From positions 6,595,501 to 6,659,500 of the forward strand of contig NZ_CP125098.1 of the NCBI RefSeq assembly GCF_030020805.1: a DNA stretch of 64,000 nucleotides, read 5' to 3'. Under the pieces are notes generated by a model. That model searched no databases. It saw nothing but the letters and a program-made list of their open reading frames with translations, and had not been told where the DNA came from. The translations under genes and the position numbers were made by a program. Source of the stretch: Paenibacillus sp. RC67 (GTDB lineage Bacteria > Bacillota > Bacilli > Paenibacillales > NBRC-103111). Positions within the stretch are counted from its first letter, which is position 1, and every line of letters begins with the position of its first letter. Shown here piece after piece: positions 1 through 10,157 of this stretch.

Positions 1-13
1 AAAAACACGTCAT

Positions 14-643
14 TTATCTTCGCTGAACAGCCAGTTTAACGGCAAGTCCTGCGAGTACACCGGACATGATCCAGCGCTGTGCCTTAAGCCATGTCGGGCG
101 CTTACCAAACCAACTGGCAATCTGGCTTGCAGTAAGAACAATAAGGAGGTTCACTGTAAAACTGATTAAAATTTGCGTTAAGCCGAGAATCGCGCTTTGT
201 GCAAGTAACGAGCCTTTTTCAGGATTCTGAAACTGAGGTAAAAGCGAAATATACAATACCGCGATTTTTGGATTAAGCAAATTGGTTATGAAGCCCATCA
301 GAAACAGTCTTTTGGGCTTCTCTATTGGGAGAGCAACCGGTTCCAGTATGGACGCAGAGCCAGGCTTAATCATCTTCCATGCGAGCCAAAACAAATATGC
401 CGCTCCCGCCCACTTCATTGCCGTATAGATTACCGGAACGGTATTGAATATGGCGATCAGTCCCATCATAGATGCAATGAGATAAACGCCAAATCCGAGG
501 ACAACTCCCAGCAAAGATATAATGCCAGCCTTACGCCCTTGCGCAATGGAACGAGAGATCAGGTAAATCATATTGGGGCCGGGAGAACAGACCATCCCCA
601 GTGATACAATTCCAAAAGCAATTAATGTACCTAGACTAATCAT
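14..643 (-). CDS. LysE/RhtB family amino-acid exporter
   Basis: Probable inner-membrane exporter of an amino acid or derivative; substrate cannot be told. About 209 residues, normal for LysE/RhtB. The N-terminal helix is followed by the family signature SPGPNMIYLISRS, then further hydrophobic segments and the loop NLLNPK typical of RhtB proteins. An upstream in-frame ATG at 670 exists, but GGAGGG sits correctly before the ATG at 643, so I take that start. It is divergent from the kinase gene at 798. Family call is firm, substrate unknown. Confidence 0.88.
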   Translation of the reverse strand: MISLGTLIAFGIVSLGMVCSPGPNMIYLISRSIAQGRKAGIISLLGVVLGFGVYLIASMMGLIAIFNTVPVIYTAMKWAGAAYLFWLAWKMIKPGSASILEPVALPIEKPKRLFLMGFITNLLNPKIAVLYISLLPQFQNPEKGSLLAQSAILGLTQILISFTVNLLIVLTASQIASWFGKRPTWLKAQRWIMSGVLAGLAVKLAVQRR

Positions 644-797
644 TGTCGTGTCCCTCCTCACAGTAGTCATAAACGTTTAAGGTAGACTATCATAATAAAA
701 TATGGATGTATACCGTTTAGTATTACACAACTGGAGAAATTAGAAGAGAGATAGACTAAATAAAGGAAAAAGCGCAATTTATGTCGAATCCCTTCGT

Positions 798-3700
798 ATG
801 ATGCGAATAAAAAATAAAAGTGCCCTTAAGTATATAGTCATAATTATATTATTTCTCGGTGTTCTTCAGGGTTTACGATGGGCTTGGCTCGAAGTTTTCC
901 CTATAGCGAAGCATCCTCCAATAGTCAATGGTGTACTCGACATGCGCGGTCGGGATCTGAATCATTCTTCTTTGATCTCCTTGGATGGTCAATGGCAATT
1001 TTCCCCCGCCAAATTAGTTTCTCATCAGGATGTACAATGGACTGAAGACCAATTCCGTACTATTCAGGTTCCAGGAGATTGGAGCAGCGCGCTGTCTAAT
1101 GAATCGAACTCCTCGTATGGGTACGGAACGTATCATCTACGCATTCTAGTCGATCCGCTGAAGGAGCCTGTCTCTTTTTGGTTTCGAGGAATACAAGCCT
1201 CATCCGAAGTGGAAATCAATGGGCACGTTGAGGGCTCTTTCGGAAAACCTGCCAAGAATGCTGAGGAGTACACGCCCAAAAATTTCTCTTATACAGGGTC
1301 CTACTCTGTGGAAGGTGCTACAGAGATCGAACTGCTCATTCGAGTAGCCAACTTCGACGACCCTTACAACGGCGGTATCCTGCAATCCATTCGCTTTGGA
1401 AATCAAGCAGCAATGGACTACTTGCGTTGGTATTCCATCGGGTTTCAGCTGGTTACGCTTGTTGTTTTACTGCTTCACGGTTCGTATGCATCTATCCTCT
1501 ACTGGTTTAATCCCCATGAACGGATTTTGCTCCTTGTCTGTGCGGTAACATTGACTGCAGGAGTTTCGATCGGGACCGGTCATGATAACCTGATCTTGCT
1601 GTGGTTGCCGGTCAACTATACATGGGGGCTGAAAATTAGACTGCTCGCCCTGCTTTGGCATTCCTTTTTTATTTTTCTTCTTTACAGAAAATTCTCTTCG
1701 GCTCCTCCGAAGAGCCTATGGTTGCGAGTATTCACCGGAGCGCTCATTTCTTATTCCGGATTTTTGCTTGCTGCATCGGCTCCATGGGTGAATGGATCGT
1801 TTGGACTAGGCATATTTTCTTTTTTCTATTTATTACCCCTTGTATGGTTTGTTTATATCATAGGAACCATGGTCTTCAGGAAGCACGCCGACAACGACGG
1901 CGTCTTCCTGATACTGTCTGCGGCAGGCATTATGTCTAGTATTGTCTGGAGTTTATGGAGCTCTTACACTATCGTTTACTATCCAATAGATATCCTTGCA
2001 GCCATTATTGGTTTTTCTGCCTACTGGTTTAGGAAGTATTTCCATAATGCCAGAGAAAACGCGCTTCTATACGAGCAGCTAAAAAAAGCCGACAAGCTAA
2101 AAGACCAATTTCTCGCCAATACGTCGCACGAACTGAGAACACCGCTGCATGGTATTATGAATATCGCTCAGACCGTTGTAACCAAAGAGCAAGAGAAGCT
2201 GAATGAGAGCAGCCTTAAAGATATGGAACTGCTTATAACGATAAGCCGCCGCATGTCGCATATGCTTGGCGATCTTCTCGATGTCGCTCGTCTCCAGGAG
2301 CATCGTATCGTGCTGCAGCTAGAGCCCTTACAGGTTCAATCGATCGTACCTGCTGTAATCGCCATGCTTAAATTTATGATTGAGGGCAAGCCTATCCAAT
2401 TGAATATGAATATTGTGGAATCGATGCCGCCAGTAATGGCTGATGAGAAAAGACTCGTTCAGGTTTTGTATAACTTAGTGCATAACGCGCTTAAATACAC
2501 AGAAGAAGGAACCATCACCGTTTCAGCCGAAATTCGGGACGGACATGCCATCATCCATGTTTCCGACACTGGAGTGGGCATGAATGAGGAAACACAGGAG
2601 CGAGTATTTCTCCCTTATGAACAAGGATCTTATGGCATTAGTGATGGGCGAGGAATCGGACTTGGGTTAAGCATTAGCAAGCAGTTGGTTGAATTACATG
2701 GCGGTGCATTGACCGTTAGCTCCGAACTTGGTAAAGGCTCCGTATTCAGCTTTGATCTGCCATTAGCGAGCGCGTCGAACCTCCCATCGTCACATGACCC
2801 TCTTCATTCCCTAACAGTAAAAGAGAGAGTTTATGAGGGAACGGCTGGATTACTGTTTCCAGACGCTGCAATCGGTGAATTAGCGACTCCTGTACTGATT
2901 TCGCCGCTTTTGAATGATACGAAGATGAAAATTCTTGCAGTTGATGACGACCCCGTTAACCTAAATGTGCTTGTTGGCATCCTTTCGACGGAGCCATATA
3001 CCATTACAACAGCAAATTCAGCCCATGAGGTACTGGATTTGTTAGGTACACAACAATGGGATCTGCTAATTGCTGATGTCATGATGCCACACATGTCCGG
3101 CTACGAATTGACGCAGAGAGTCAGGGAGCATTACTCCGTGTCAGAGCTTCCGGTTTTACTGCTTACTGCACGTAGTCAGCCTGCTGATATCTACACGGGA
3201 TTCTCTTCGGGAGCCAACGATTACGTTACCAAGCCTGTTGACGCTCTGGAATTAAAATACCGAATCAGGGCATTAACCGCGCTGAAGCAGTCCATTAATG
3301 AACGTTTACGTATGGAGGCCGCCTATCTGCAGGCACAAATTCACCCTCATTTTCTGTTCAACACGCTTAACTCCATAATGTCGCTAAGCGATATCGATAC
3401 GGAAAAAATGCGTCAGTTGGGAGATGCCTTTGCCTCCTTTTTACGGATCAGCTTTAACTTTCTCAATACGGGGGAGCTGGTCAAGCTTTCCCATGAGTTA
3501 GAGCTTGTTAAGTCCTATTTATATATTGAGCAAGAGAGGTTTGGAGAGAGACTCTCTATCATATGGGATGTTGAACCCAACATCAGCCTGCTCCTCCCTC
3601 CGCTTTCTATTCAGCCGCTGATCGAAAATGCTCTTAAGCATGGCCTCCTTAGTCAAAGCAAAGGCGGTACGCTTCACATTCGGATTACTCGCCAGGACAG

Positions 3701-3917
3701 CTCTACACTTATTGAAGTGAAAGATAACGGCAAGGGTATGGAGCAAGAGAAGGTTATTCAATTATTGAGCCCAACCATGAAAGGAACCGGCGGAATTGGA
3801 CTCAATAATACAAATCGACGATTAATACAATTGTACGGTCAAGGCTTGTTTATTATCAGCCAGCCCAATGAAGGAACAACCGTTTCATTTATTATTCCGG
3901 ACAGCCGAGATAAGTAG
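798..3917 (+). CDS. 7TM hybrid sensor kinase with two kinase modules and a receiver domain
   Basis: Membrane-bound phosphorelay protein of 1039 residues. Order: membrane helix (about 12-32), an extracytoplasmic jelly-roll-like domain (about 40-205, 7TMR-DISMED2-like), seven membrane helices (about 212-412), HisKA with the H box SHELRTPLHG (His444), HATPase with N and G boxes, a receiver domain (acidic pocket 716-718, acceptor Asp760), then a second LytS-type kinase with the HPHFLFNTLN motif (His851) and its own HATPase. The plan is known from Bacillales but no cognate response regulator lies beside it. Ribosome binding site before 798 is poor, so the exact start is uncertain. Confidence 0.9.
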   Translation: MMRIKNKSALKYIVIIILFLGVLQGLRWAWLEVFPIAKHPPIVNGVLDMRGRDLNHSSLISLDGQWQFSPAKLVSHQDVQWTEDQFRTIQVPGDWSSALSNESNSSYGYGTYHLRILVDPLKEPVSFWFRGIQASSEVEINGHVEGSFGKPAKNAEEYTPKNFSYTGSYSVEGATEIELLIRVANFDDPYNGGILQSIRFGNQAAMDYLRWYSIGFQLVTLVVLLLHGSYASILYWFNPHERILLLVCAVTLTAGVSIGTGHDNLILLWLPVNYTWGLKIRLLALLWHSFFIFLLYRKFSSAPPKSLWLRVFTGALISYSGFLLAASAPWVNGSFGLGIFSFFYLLPLVWFVYIIGTMVFRKHADNDGVFLILSAAGIMSSIVWSLWSSYTIVYYPIDILAAIIGFSAYWFRKYFHNARENALLYEQLKKADKLKDQFLANTSHELRTPLHGIMNIAQTVVTKEQEKLNESSLKDMELLITISRRMSHMLGDLLDVARLQEHRIVLQLEPLQVQSIVPAVIAMLKFMIEGKPIQLNMNIVESMPPVMADEKRLVQVLYNLVHNALKYTEEGTITVSAEIRDGHAIIHVSDTGVGMNEETQERVFLPYEQGSYGISDGRGIGLGLSISKQLVELHGGALTVSSELGKGSVFSFDLPLASASNLPSSHDPLHSLTVKERVYEGTAGLLFPDAAIGELATPVLISPLLNDTKMKILAVDDDPVNLNVLVGILSTEPYTITTANSAHEVLDLLGTQQWDLLIADVMMPHMSGYELTQRVREHYSVSELPVLLLTARSQPADIYTGFSSGANDYVTKPVDALELKYRIRALTALKQSINERLRMEAAYLQAQIHPHFLFNTLNSIMSLSDIDTEKMRQLGDAFASFLRISFNFLNTGELVKLSHELELVKSYLYIEQERFGERLSIIWDVEPNISLLLPPLSIQPLIENALKHGLLSQSKGGTLHIRITRQDSSTLIEVKDNGKGMEQEKVIQLLSPTMKGTGGIGLNNTNRRLIQLYGQGLFIISQPNEGTTVSFIIPDSRDK

Positions 3918-3962
3918 GTTGTTGACCCAAGTTAAGACAAAATTACTGCCCATCGTATTAAT

Positions 3963-3995
3963 AGGTCAGCCAGCGTTTGACTGGTTGACCTGTTT
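3963..3995 (+). terminator. Rho-independent terminator after hybrid kinase
   Basis: An 11-bp imperfect stem AGGTCAGCCAG / CTGGTTGACCT with a 7-base loop, followed by GTTTTGTTT. It lies between the convergent kinase and methyltransferase genes. Confidence 0.75.
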
Positions 3996-4011
3996 TGTTT
4001 ACTTGAGTTTT

Positions 4012-4698
4012 TTACACTTGTAGCCACCACATTCCCGCACACTCCGGCAAATGAGTCCAATTATGTTCAACCACCCGCTCGGCCATAGCTTCCCCAAAGA
4101 AAAACCTCGTTAGCTGTTCCGCTTGTTCAATAGTTTCAAATGTGTAATCTGTGCGGATCCATTTGTGGTTAAATCCATAATCCTGCACTAGAGCTGCGTA
4201 GTAATCTTTCAAAAACTCCGGCGGATTGGGTTGTTCTTCCCCCGTACCCATCGTCTCAAAAATGAGAATAGTGCCATTAGGGCGAAGCACGCGCTTCATC
4301 TCCTCCATGATATGCCTCAAATTGTCCAGCGCATCGGGAACATCGGCATTAGTGAGATAACAAATGGTCCAGCCTGCAATAATTAAATCCACACAATGAT
4401 CGTCTAGCGGAAGCGACCTATGGTCCGCAGTGATGGTTCTCCAATGATTCCAACCCGCCTGCTTCAAACGATTAGCGGCTACGTTCAACATAGCTTCAGA
4501 ATTATCCAAGGCAACTATCGATATGGCTTTGGATGCCAGTTCAAGCGTAAACCTCCCTGATCCTGCCCCTAGATCTAGAATGTCGAGGCCTTCCAAGTTG
4601 ATCAGCTCTTCCACTTTTGGAAGGAGTGGTTGTTGTTTAGAAATCATTGAGTGATACTTGTCAGCTTCTTGCTTATAAATCGTATTATGGTTTGGCAT
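4012..4698 (-). CDS. class I SAM-dependent methyltransferase
   Basis: Cytoplasmic methyltransferase of 228 residues; substrate unknown. Motif I is DLGAGSGRFTLELA, followed by the acidic end of strand 2 (VALDNSEAML), a motif II/III region ending LIIAGWTICYL, and the RVLRPNGTILIFE post-III motif typical of Methyltransf_11/25. The open frame extends upstream to 4944, but GGAGG lies six bases before the ATG at 4698, and the extension overlaps the divergent XRE gene, so the shorter start is chosen. Confidence 0.85.
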   Translation of the reverse strand: MPNHNTIYKQEADKYHSMISKQQPLLPKVEELINLEGLDILDLGAGSGRFTLELASKAISIVALDNSEAMLNVAANRLKQAGWNHWRTITADHRSLPLDDHCVDLIIAGWTICYLTNADVPDALDNLRHIMEEMKRVLRPNGTILIFETMGTGEEQPNPPEFLKDYYAALVQDYGFNHKWIRTDYTFETIEQAEQLTRFFFGEAMAERVVEHNWTHLPECAGMWWLQV

Positions 4699-4888
4699 AT
4701 CGTTTCCTCCGTTAAGTTGATTGAACCGGTTCGCATTCATCATAAAGCTTAACGTAACGGTAAGGTCAATAAATAATATTATTCTTTTGTACATCCCTTT
4801 TCCCCCGCTCCCAGCTCGGCTGACGATTACAAGCCTATGTACCGGGCCATACTGGAGATATATTCTTAGTCTAAGGAGCGGTAAGTAG

Positions 4889-5287
4889 ATGAACGAGATT
4901 GGATTGTATATCAAAACAATGAGACAGCAGCGGGGCGTGGACATTATGGATTTTGCCAGAGAGCTAGGAGTCTCTCCTGATTATTTAAGCAACCTTGAGT
5001 CAGGTAAAACGAGGACGCTTCAGTTGGAAATCATCAACAAGCTGCAAAATGAATTTCAAATGATAGAGGACAATGAGGTTGAACCCTATATCGAAAATAA
5101 CGTAGGTACTCGGATTGAGCATCTTGCCGTATCTTTACGTGCATTATATGACTCAGACCCTAAGGCCGCTGAATATTTGATAGGTATCGTAGAACAAGGA
5201 TTCGAGTGGATGATTAGTTCGGGCATGCTCCAGCAAGATGCGTATTTGAAACCAAATAGGTCCCGTATTGACGAAACTTCCTTCTAA
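4889..5287 (+). CDS. XRE-family helix-turn-helix regulator
   Basis: Small DNA-binding protein of 132 residues. Residues about 6-60 form a Cro/CI-type HTH (FARELGVSPDYLSNLESGK is the helix-turn-helix core). The C-terminal half is helical and not recognised. GGAG precedes the ATG at 4889. It is divergent from the methyltransferase, which may be its target (inference). Short helical C-terminus suggests dimerisation. Confidence 0.88.
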   Translation: MNEIGLYIKTMRQQRGVDIMDFARELGVSPDYLSNLESGKTRTLQLEIINKLQNEFQMIEDNEVEPYIENNVGTRIEHLAVSLRALYDSDPKAAEYLIGIVEQGFEWMISSGMLQQDAYLKPNRSRIDETSF

Positions 5288-5296
5288 GCTATACGA

Positions 5297-5319
5297 GAAA
5301 AAGGACCCAAGCGGGTCCT
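5297..5319 (-). terminator. terminator between XRE gene and ABC permease
   Basis: Stem AGGACCC / GGGTCCT with a 4-base loop. The T-run (TTTTT) follows the stem on the minus strand, just after the permease gene; may act in both directions. Confidence 0.75.
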
Positions 5320-5341
5320 GTCTGTTGAGAAACTAAGTTAT

Positions 5342-6492
5342 TTAACCTGCACTGGTCCGGTTTTTGCCCAACAGAACCCTGCCCCCAAGCCATTTACGAA
5401 CGATTCCATATACAATAGCTACCGAAACGACACCTGAAGCATAGAAAATAGCTAAATTCTCTACGTACATCCGTGTATACTGACCCCCCTTTCCATAATA
5501 ATGCTCACCCAGCATGCTCTCTAAAAGAGTTCCTCCCAAAAGGAAGGCGCATACGATAACGCCAGCCATCAAATACGGACGGAAACGACCATTTAATAGA
5601 GGTTTGCCGTTGTTTTCGTTTCTCGATTTCCTCGCCATCCGTGCCATTCCCCATACACTTCCTGCTGTAACAAGTACAGGAACGATAAACGACTGGACTC
5701 CAAAGTATAGGAGGCGTAACTGTTCAAAATATTCTTCCGTGTTTCCCATCGGAAACTCCGCTAGCGAGAACATTGCTCTAATATGATACAGCTTGATTGG
5801 GAACGAAAGTTGCTCGATCCACAGGCTAGTCTCCCGACTGAAAAACCATACATCTCTCAGGTCCGTAATGCCAAGAGCAAAATAATGCATGGAAAGGAAA
5901 TCCTTGATACATCCGTAGATTCCGTAAGGAATGATCGGGATCATAAGGCCGAGGACAACCTGCGAGAAAACACTCCCTCCAATAAGTCCAATCCATAAGG
6001 AAAAGCTGAATACAGCACAAAGAATAAAGAGCTGGTGCAAATAGTACATCCATATAAGACTATCCGGCAAAAAGCTGTTGCTCAAAATGGTCGAATGGAC
6101 CACCGCCAGCTGTATAACCAGTCCAGCGGTTGTGGCTCCGAAGATGTGAACCAACCCCAGCAACCATTTGGACAAATAAATGTGCTCTCTCTTCACGGGC
6201 ATCGCGTAGGCAAGCTCCAGAGTCTGATTCGTTCGGCCAAAGCCGACAAAAAAGCCGCTAGCACGATGCAAAGAAGAAGCTGCAGCGCGGAAACTGTTTG
6301 CAAATCAATAGTGAAATTGTATTGAAATGGATAGTCTTTCTTTGTAAGTTCCATATAAGATCGAACTCGCTCTGATACACTGACCGCATGATTATAAAAT
6401 TGAACCCCGCTCATAACAGCTACGAGCCAAAAACACCACAGTACGTATTTGGTTTGTTTATAATTTTGAAACCATAATCCTTTATGAAGCAT
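5342..6492 (-). pseudogene. ABC-2-type permease of YtrA-like operon, frameshifted
   Basis: Membrane permease partner of the ATPase encoded just upstream. Reading begins at ATG 6492 (GGGAGGG site) and runs about 80 codons. It then needs a -1 shift at the six-A run 6248-6253 to continue as FVGFGRTNQTLELAYAMPVK and on through several membrane helices to 5342. A seventh base in that run restores one continuous protein of about 383 residues. The broken point is T TTT TTG on the coding strand. Either a one-base deletion or sequencing error, or less likely recoding. The ATG overlaps the ATPase stop by 11 bases, so translation is coupled. Confidence 0.8.
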
Positions 6493-7366
6493 GTCGATTC
6501 CCTCCCAGCTTGGTAATGAATAAATCCTCGATGGTGACCGGGAGCTCCTCAAGCAGCAGCGGTTGGCTATTCTCCAATACCTTCATCGTTCGTGCCATAT
6601 CGTTCTTTAAAAGCAGCGTCGCTACTCGCCCGACCTGCGTCAATACTTCAACATTGGGCAAGGTATGAAGCGGATTATACGAAGCGTCAGCAAAAGCGAT
6701 TTGTACTTTTTTGAACGACTCCTGCAGCTCCTCGATACGGATGATGGATTCGATCTCCGTATCGTTCATCATCATAATAACGTCGGCTACCTTCTCCAGC
6801 TCCTGCAAATGATGGGAGGATATCAATAGAGCTGTCTCCCGTTCAGACACTTCCTCTATAAGCAGCTGCATAATCTGCTTCTTAACGATAACATCCAAGC
6901 CGTTCGTCGGCTCGTCCAGCAAAACCAGCTTCGCCCGTGTGGATAAGGCAACGATCATGAACAGTAAAGCTTTCATCCCTTTGGAAAAACTGCGTATCGT
7001 TCCGTTAGACGGTAACTGGAACCGATCCAACCATCCGTAAAAAGCCTGCTCGTCGAACGAATCGTACATATGGCGGTGCAAGCGGACCAGTTCCTTGATA
7101 TTGTAGCTGTTGAACATGCTCATGGAATCAGGAACATAGTACATCGATTGCTTCACTCGCGGATGGGCCGTCAGATTCACTCCCTCCAGCAGCACTTCTC
7201 CATCGTCCGGGTCCAAAATACCGGCAAGCAGTCTTAACAAAGTCGATTTCCCTACGCCGTTTCGACCAACCAACCCCGTAATCGTTCCTTTATGGATTTC
7301 AAAATGAATTCCACTAATAATCGGTTTGCCATCGATTTGCTTACTTAGATTGCGAACGGTTAACAT
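6482..7366 (-). CDS. ABC transporter ATP-binding protein (YtrB-like)
   Basis: Cytoplasmic ATPase of about 294 residues that would drive the adjacent permease. Walker A is GRNGVGKST (near residue 35), the signature is the non-canonical FSKGM, and Walker B with D-loop is LVLLDEPTNGLD. The variant signature is usual for ATPases next to YtrA-type GntR regulators. Start is the ATG at 7366, preceded by GGGGAGG; an upstream in-frame ATG lacks a site. It overlaps the end of the GntR gene by 26 bases, marking one operon. Confidence 0.88.
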   Translation of the reverse strand: MLTVRNLSKQIDGKPIISGIHFEIHKGTITGLVGRNGVGKSTLLRLLAGILDPDDGEVLLEGVNLTAHPRVKQSMYYVPDSMSMFNSYNIKELVRLHRHMYDSFDEQAFYGWLDRFQLPSNGTIRSFSKGMKALLFMIVALSTRAKLVLLDEPTNGLDVIVKKQIMQLLIEEVSERETALLISSHHLQELEKVADVIMMMNDTEIESIIRIEELQESFKKVQIAFADASYNPLHTLPNVEVLTQVGRVATLLLKNDMARTMKVLENSQPLLLEELPVTIEDLFITKLGGNRHAS

Positions 7367-7754
7367 CGTCTTCGCCTCCCCATTCATTCAAATAGCCATC
7401 GATCCATTCAACCAGCGTGTCACGGCTGACACCGATATAGGATGATTCCATGACAAGCAGCTTTAAGGACTCCCTGATTTCCTTGATCTTCTGTTCATTC
7501 CCTTGGACGGAGGACAAAGCTTCCGTCACGTATGTTCCTTTTCCCCTTCGGGTTTCAATAATGTGCTGTCGTTCCAGCTCTTGATACGCCTTGCTAACCG
7601 TATTAGGGTTAATCAGCAGGAAAGAAGCAAGCTCACGAACAGACATCAGCTTATCGTTAGGTCTGAGCACCTTTTTCAGGATGAGTTCCTTAATTTGCTG
7701 AACGATCTGTTCCCATATAGGGGTCGTGCTGCGCTCATCGATATGTATTGGCAA
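7341..7754 (-). CDS. GntR-family regulator, YtrA subfamily
   Basis: Cytoplasmic repressor of 137 residues. The N-terminal winged helix (residues about 10-75, with SVRELASFLLINPNTVSKA and RRGKGTYV) is followed by a short helical tail, the YtrA plan that lacks a big ligand-binding domain. Start is TTG at 7754 with GGGG 8 bases upstream; no ATG fits. It heads an operon with ATPase and permease. Such operons in Bacillales often answer to cell-envelope antibiotics (family knowledge). Confidence 0.85.
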   Translation of the reverse strand: MPIHIDERSTTPIWEQIVQQIKELILKKVLRPNDKLMSVRELASFLLINPNTVSKAYQELERQHIIETRRGKGTYVTEALSSVQGNEQKIKEIRESLKLLVMESSYIGVSRDTLVEWIDGYLNEWGGEDDVNRSQSK

Positions 7755-7793
7755 TGGTTATGCACCCCTTTTTTGAATCACAACAAAATCATG

Positions 7794-7849
7794 TGTATTA
7801 ATACATCTAGTACACTAAATACAATAGGATACATTTTCCTGTTTGTCAA
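7794..7849 (-). promoter_or_regulatory. promoter and probable GntR operator of the YtrA-like operon
   Basis: On the minus strand, TTGACA (7844-7849), a 17-base spacer and TATTGT (7821-7826) form a good sigma-A promoter. Just after the expected start point lies the perfect palindrome TGTATTAATACA (7794-7805), next to GTGTACTA, which resembles YtrA-type half sites. Autoregulation by the GntR protein is inferred. Confidence 0.65.
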
Positions 7850-7955
7850 TACGTTTTCTTGGTGCCGTTCTGTTGATGCTAAGATAGGAGCGAACGGATA
7901 TGCTACAATGAATATATCTTTAAAATAAGTACATAGTTCAAGGAGGGACTGCCTC

Positions 7956-8882
7956 ATGTCTGATTACGTTTTATCTGAGCGCAGTTTACAATGGGCTGCC
8001 GCTTCCATAAACCCCCACGCAGCCGTTCAATCCGTTCGCCGTCTTCTTGGCGGCACTTCCTCCCTTGTTCTTCAATTGACGGTTGAAGTTGATAGAACGA
8101 AACAGGAGGTTGTGCTGCGCCAATTCGATAATACTGAATGGCTGCTCGAAGAGCCCGATGCAGCCCATCATGAAGCAGAATGTCTCAAGTGGGTTGAAAG
8201 AGCAGGACTTCCAGCTCCGCGGCTCATTGCTTACGATGTAAACGGCAGCGAGTGCGGAATCCCCGCTGTTCTGATGACACGGCTTGAAGGCGCCGTACAG
8301 CTGGAGCCGCCTGAGCTTGACGCTTGGGTGAATGAGCTGGCCAAGACATTGGCAGCCATTCATTCCGTGGATGCGGAGGGCTTCCCCTGGCACTACTCGC
8401 CCTACATGAATACGACATCCCCGGAAAAACCCACTTGGTCAAGTGTCCCCGATCTCTGGGACGCTGCCATCCGTATCATCCAAGGGCCTGCTCCTGAAGC
8501 GAAGCCCTGCTTCATCCATAGGGACTATCATCCCGGCAATGTGCTATGGGCTGGCGAGCATATCAGCGGAATTGTCGATTGGGCGAACGGCTGCCGCGGA
8601 CCGGCAGGTGTAGATCTCGGGCACTGCCGGCGCGACTTGGCGCTATTACACGGTATCCCGGCTGCTGATGCCTTCTTGTCCGCCTACATCCTTCACGCTG
8701 GGGAAAGGTTTCATTACGATCCTTATTGGGATCTGCTTGCGCTGATGGATACCTTATTCGGTCCTCCTGACGTAGACCCGGGCTGGATTGCATTCGGTGT
8801 AACTGGGCTAACGGACGAAATGATGAGAGAAAGAACGGACCAATATATGATAAGCCTGCTGAAGCGAGCTTCCTTGCGATGA
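7956..8882 (+). CDS. APH/choline-kinase family phosphotransferase
   Basis: Kinase-fold enzyme of 308 residues, substrate unknown. The catalytic loop is HRDYHPGNVLW (near residue 190) and the metal-binding aspartate is in IVDWANG, both standard for the APH family (PF01636). The N-lobe shows VVLRQF with the ATP lysine replaced by Arg and a conserved EAE segment. AAGGAGGG lies before the ATG. Resistance cannot be claimed; many homologues act on small metabolites. Confidence 0.85.
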   Translation: MSDYVLSERSLQWAAASINPHAAVQSVRRLLGGTSSLVLQLTVEVDRTKQEVVLRQFDNTEWLLEEPDAAHHEAECLKWVERAGLPAPRLIAYDVNGSECGIPAVLMTRLEGAVQLEPPELDAWVNELAKTLAAIHSVDAEGFPWHYSPYMNTTSPEKPTWSSVPDLWDAAIRIIQGPAPEAKPCFIHRDYHPGNVLWAGEHISGIVDWANGCRGPAGVDLGHCRRDLALLHGIPAADAFLSAYILHAGERFHYDPYWDLLALMDTLFGPPDVDPGWIAFGVTGLTDEMMRERTDQYMISLLKRASLR

Positions 8883-8930
8883 GAAATGAACTTCAATGTG
8901 ATAGAGGAAAGGTTAAAGAAAGGAGAATAT

Positions 8931-9880
8931 ATGAAGCCCTTGAAGCTTAGTGTATTGGACTTGGTTCCTGTACTGGATGAAGCAGACGCAGCCTACGCTC
9001 TAAGTCAAGCTGTCGAGCTGGCTCAGACCGCTGAACGGCTAGGTTACACCCGCTATTGGGTTGCAGAGCATCATGATATGCCTCATCTAGCTTGCACTTC
9101 TCCTGAAGTGCTGCTGGCCCATGTTGGAGCACGGACTCAGCGTATCCGTATTGGCTCAGGCGCCTTGCTGCTGCCGCACTACAAGCCGCTCAAAGTGGCG
9201 GAATCGTTCCACCTGCTTGCAAGCTTATATCCGGGACGCGTAGATCTCGGCATTGGCCGAGCGCCCGGTGGTTCAGCACACGTAAGCATAGCCCTTAGCG
9301 GCAACTTTCTTGAGAATGTCCGGCAGCTCCCGGATAAGCTGAAAGAGCTCTTAGAACTGCTGGAGGGAAGCTTCCAGTTGGACGGGCAGAAGGTTACTGC
9401 GCGTCCTACTCCCCCTCGCCGCCAGAGCTATGGATGTTGGGCACGAACCGTAAAAGTGCTGCTTATGCCGCTGAGATAGGAGCCGGTTACGTGTTCGGAC
9501 AGTTCATGAGTGATGTGGATGGGAAAGAAGTACTGGATGCTTACCGCGAAGCATATACTCCTTCCCGGCTCAGCACGGCTCTTCGTACCATCGCAGCTGT
9601 CGGGGTTGTATGTGCCGATACCGAGGAGGAAGCCCAGCAGCTCGCAGCTCCGGGCACAGCTGCCTTCCGTCAAGAAGGCACTGAGGATGAGGAAGCTCCA
9701 CCGCTATCCTCCAGCCGCAAATGGCTGGTTGGCACACCGCAGGATGTCAAGGAGCGTCTGGAGCAGCTAGCCTGCCTCTACGGTGTAGACGAATTTATCG
9801 TCGTCACTATGATCAAAAATTACGAGAAACGGCTTCATTCCTATACTTTGCTCGCCAAGGCGATGTTCTCGCAAGCTTAA
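8931..9880 (+). pseudogene. LLM-class flavin-dependent oxidoreductase, frameshifted
   Basis: Luciferase-like FMN monooxygenase (MsnO8-type). The first part (from ATG 8931, AAAGGAG site) carries YWVAEHHDMP and RIGSGALLLPHY, both family hallmarks. The frame breaks at the five-C run 9411-9415. With a sixth C the text reads TPPSPPELWMLGTNRKSAAYAA and continues to 9880, about 316 residues as expected. It follows the phosphotransferase by 48 bases and probably shares its transcript. Treat as one gene with a one-base lesion or sequencing error. Confidence 0.85.
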
Positions 9881-10157
9881 TTCTATTTAAAAAATCGTAT
9901 GCCAATGCACTCCTAATCACGGACAAACTTCTCTATTCGTGCATATGCTATTAACAGCAGAACACGAACGGAGGGGGAGTACTTTGCGCATAACGGACCC
10001 ATTGCTTAGTCTTACCCGCACTACATTTTTATGTATGTTTATTACTGGTTTAGGATGGTTCATCGTGAATCCCGCAAGCGTTTTTATGTGCGTACAGGAG
10101 ATTAGAACCGTGCTTCGCTTTTTATAAATGAGATCTTCAAGCATTCTTTACGACAGT

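Noticed and set aside
9939..10127. 62-codon open frame in the gap after the LLM gene
   Set aside because: Unconvincing residue composition and no family features; the complementary strand is also open, as expected by chance.
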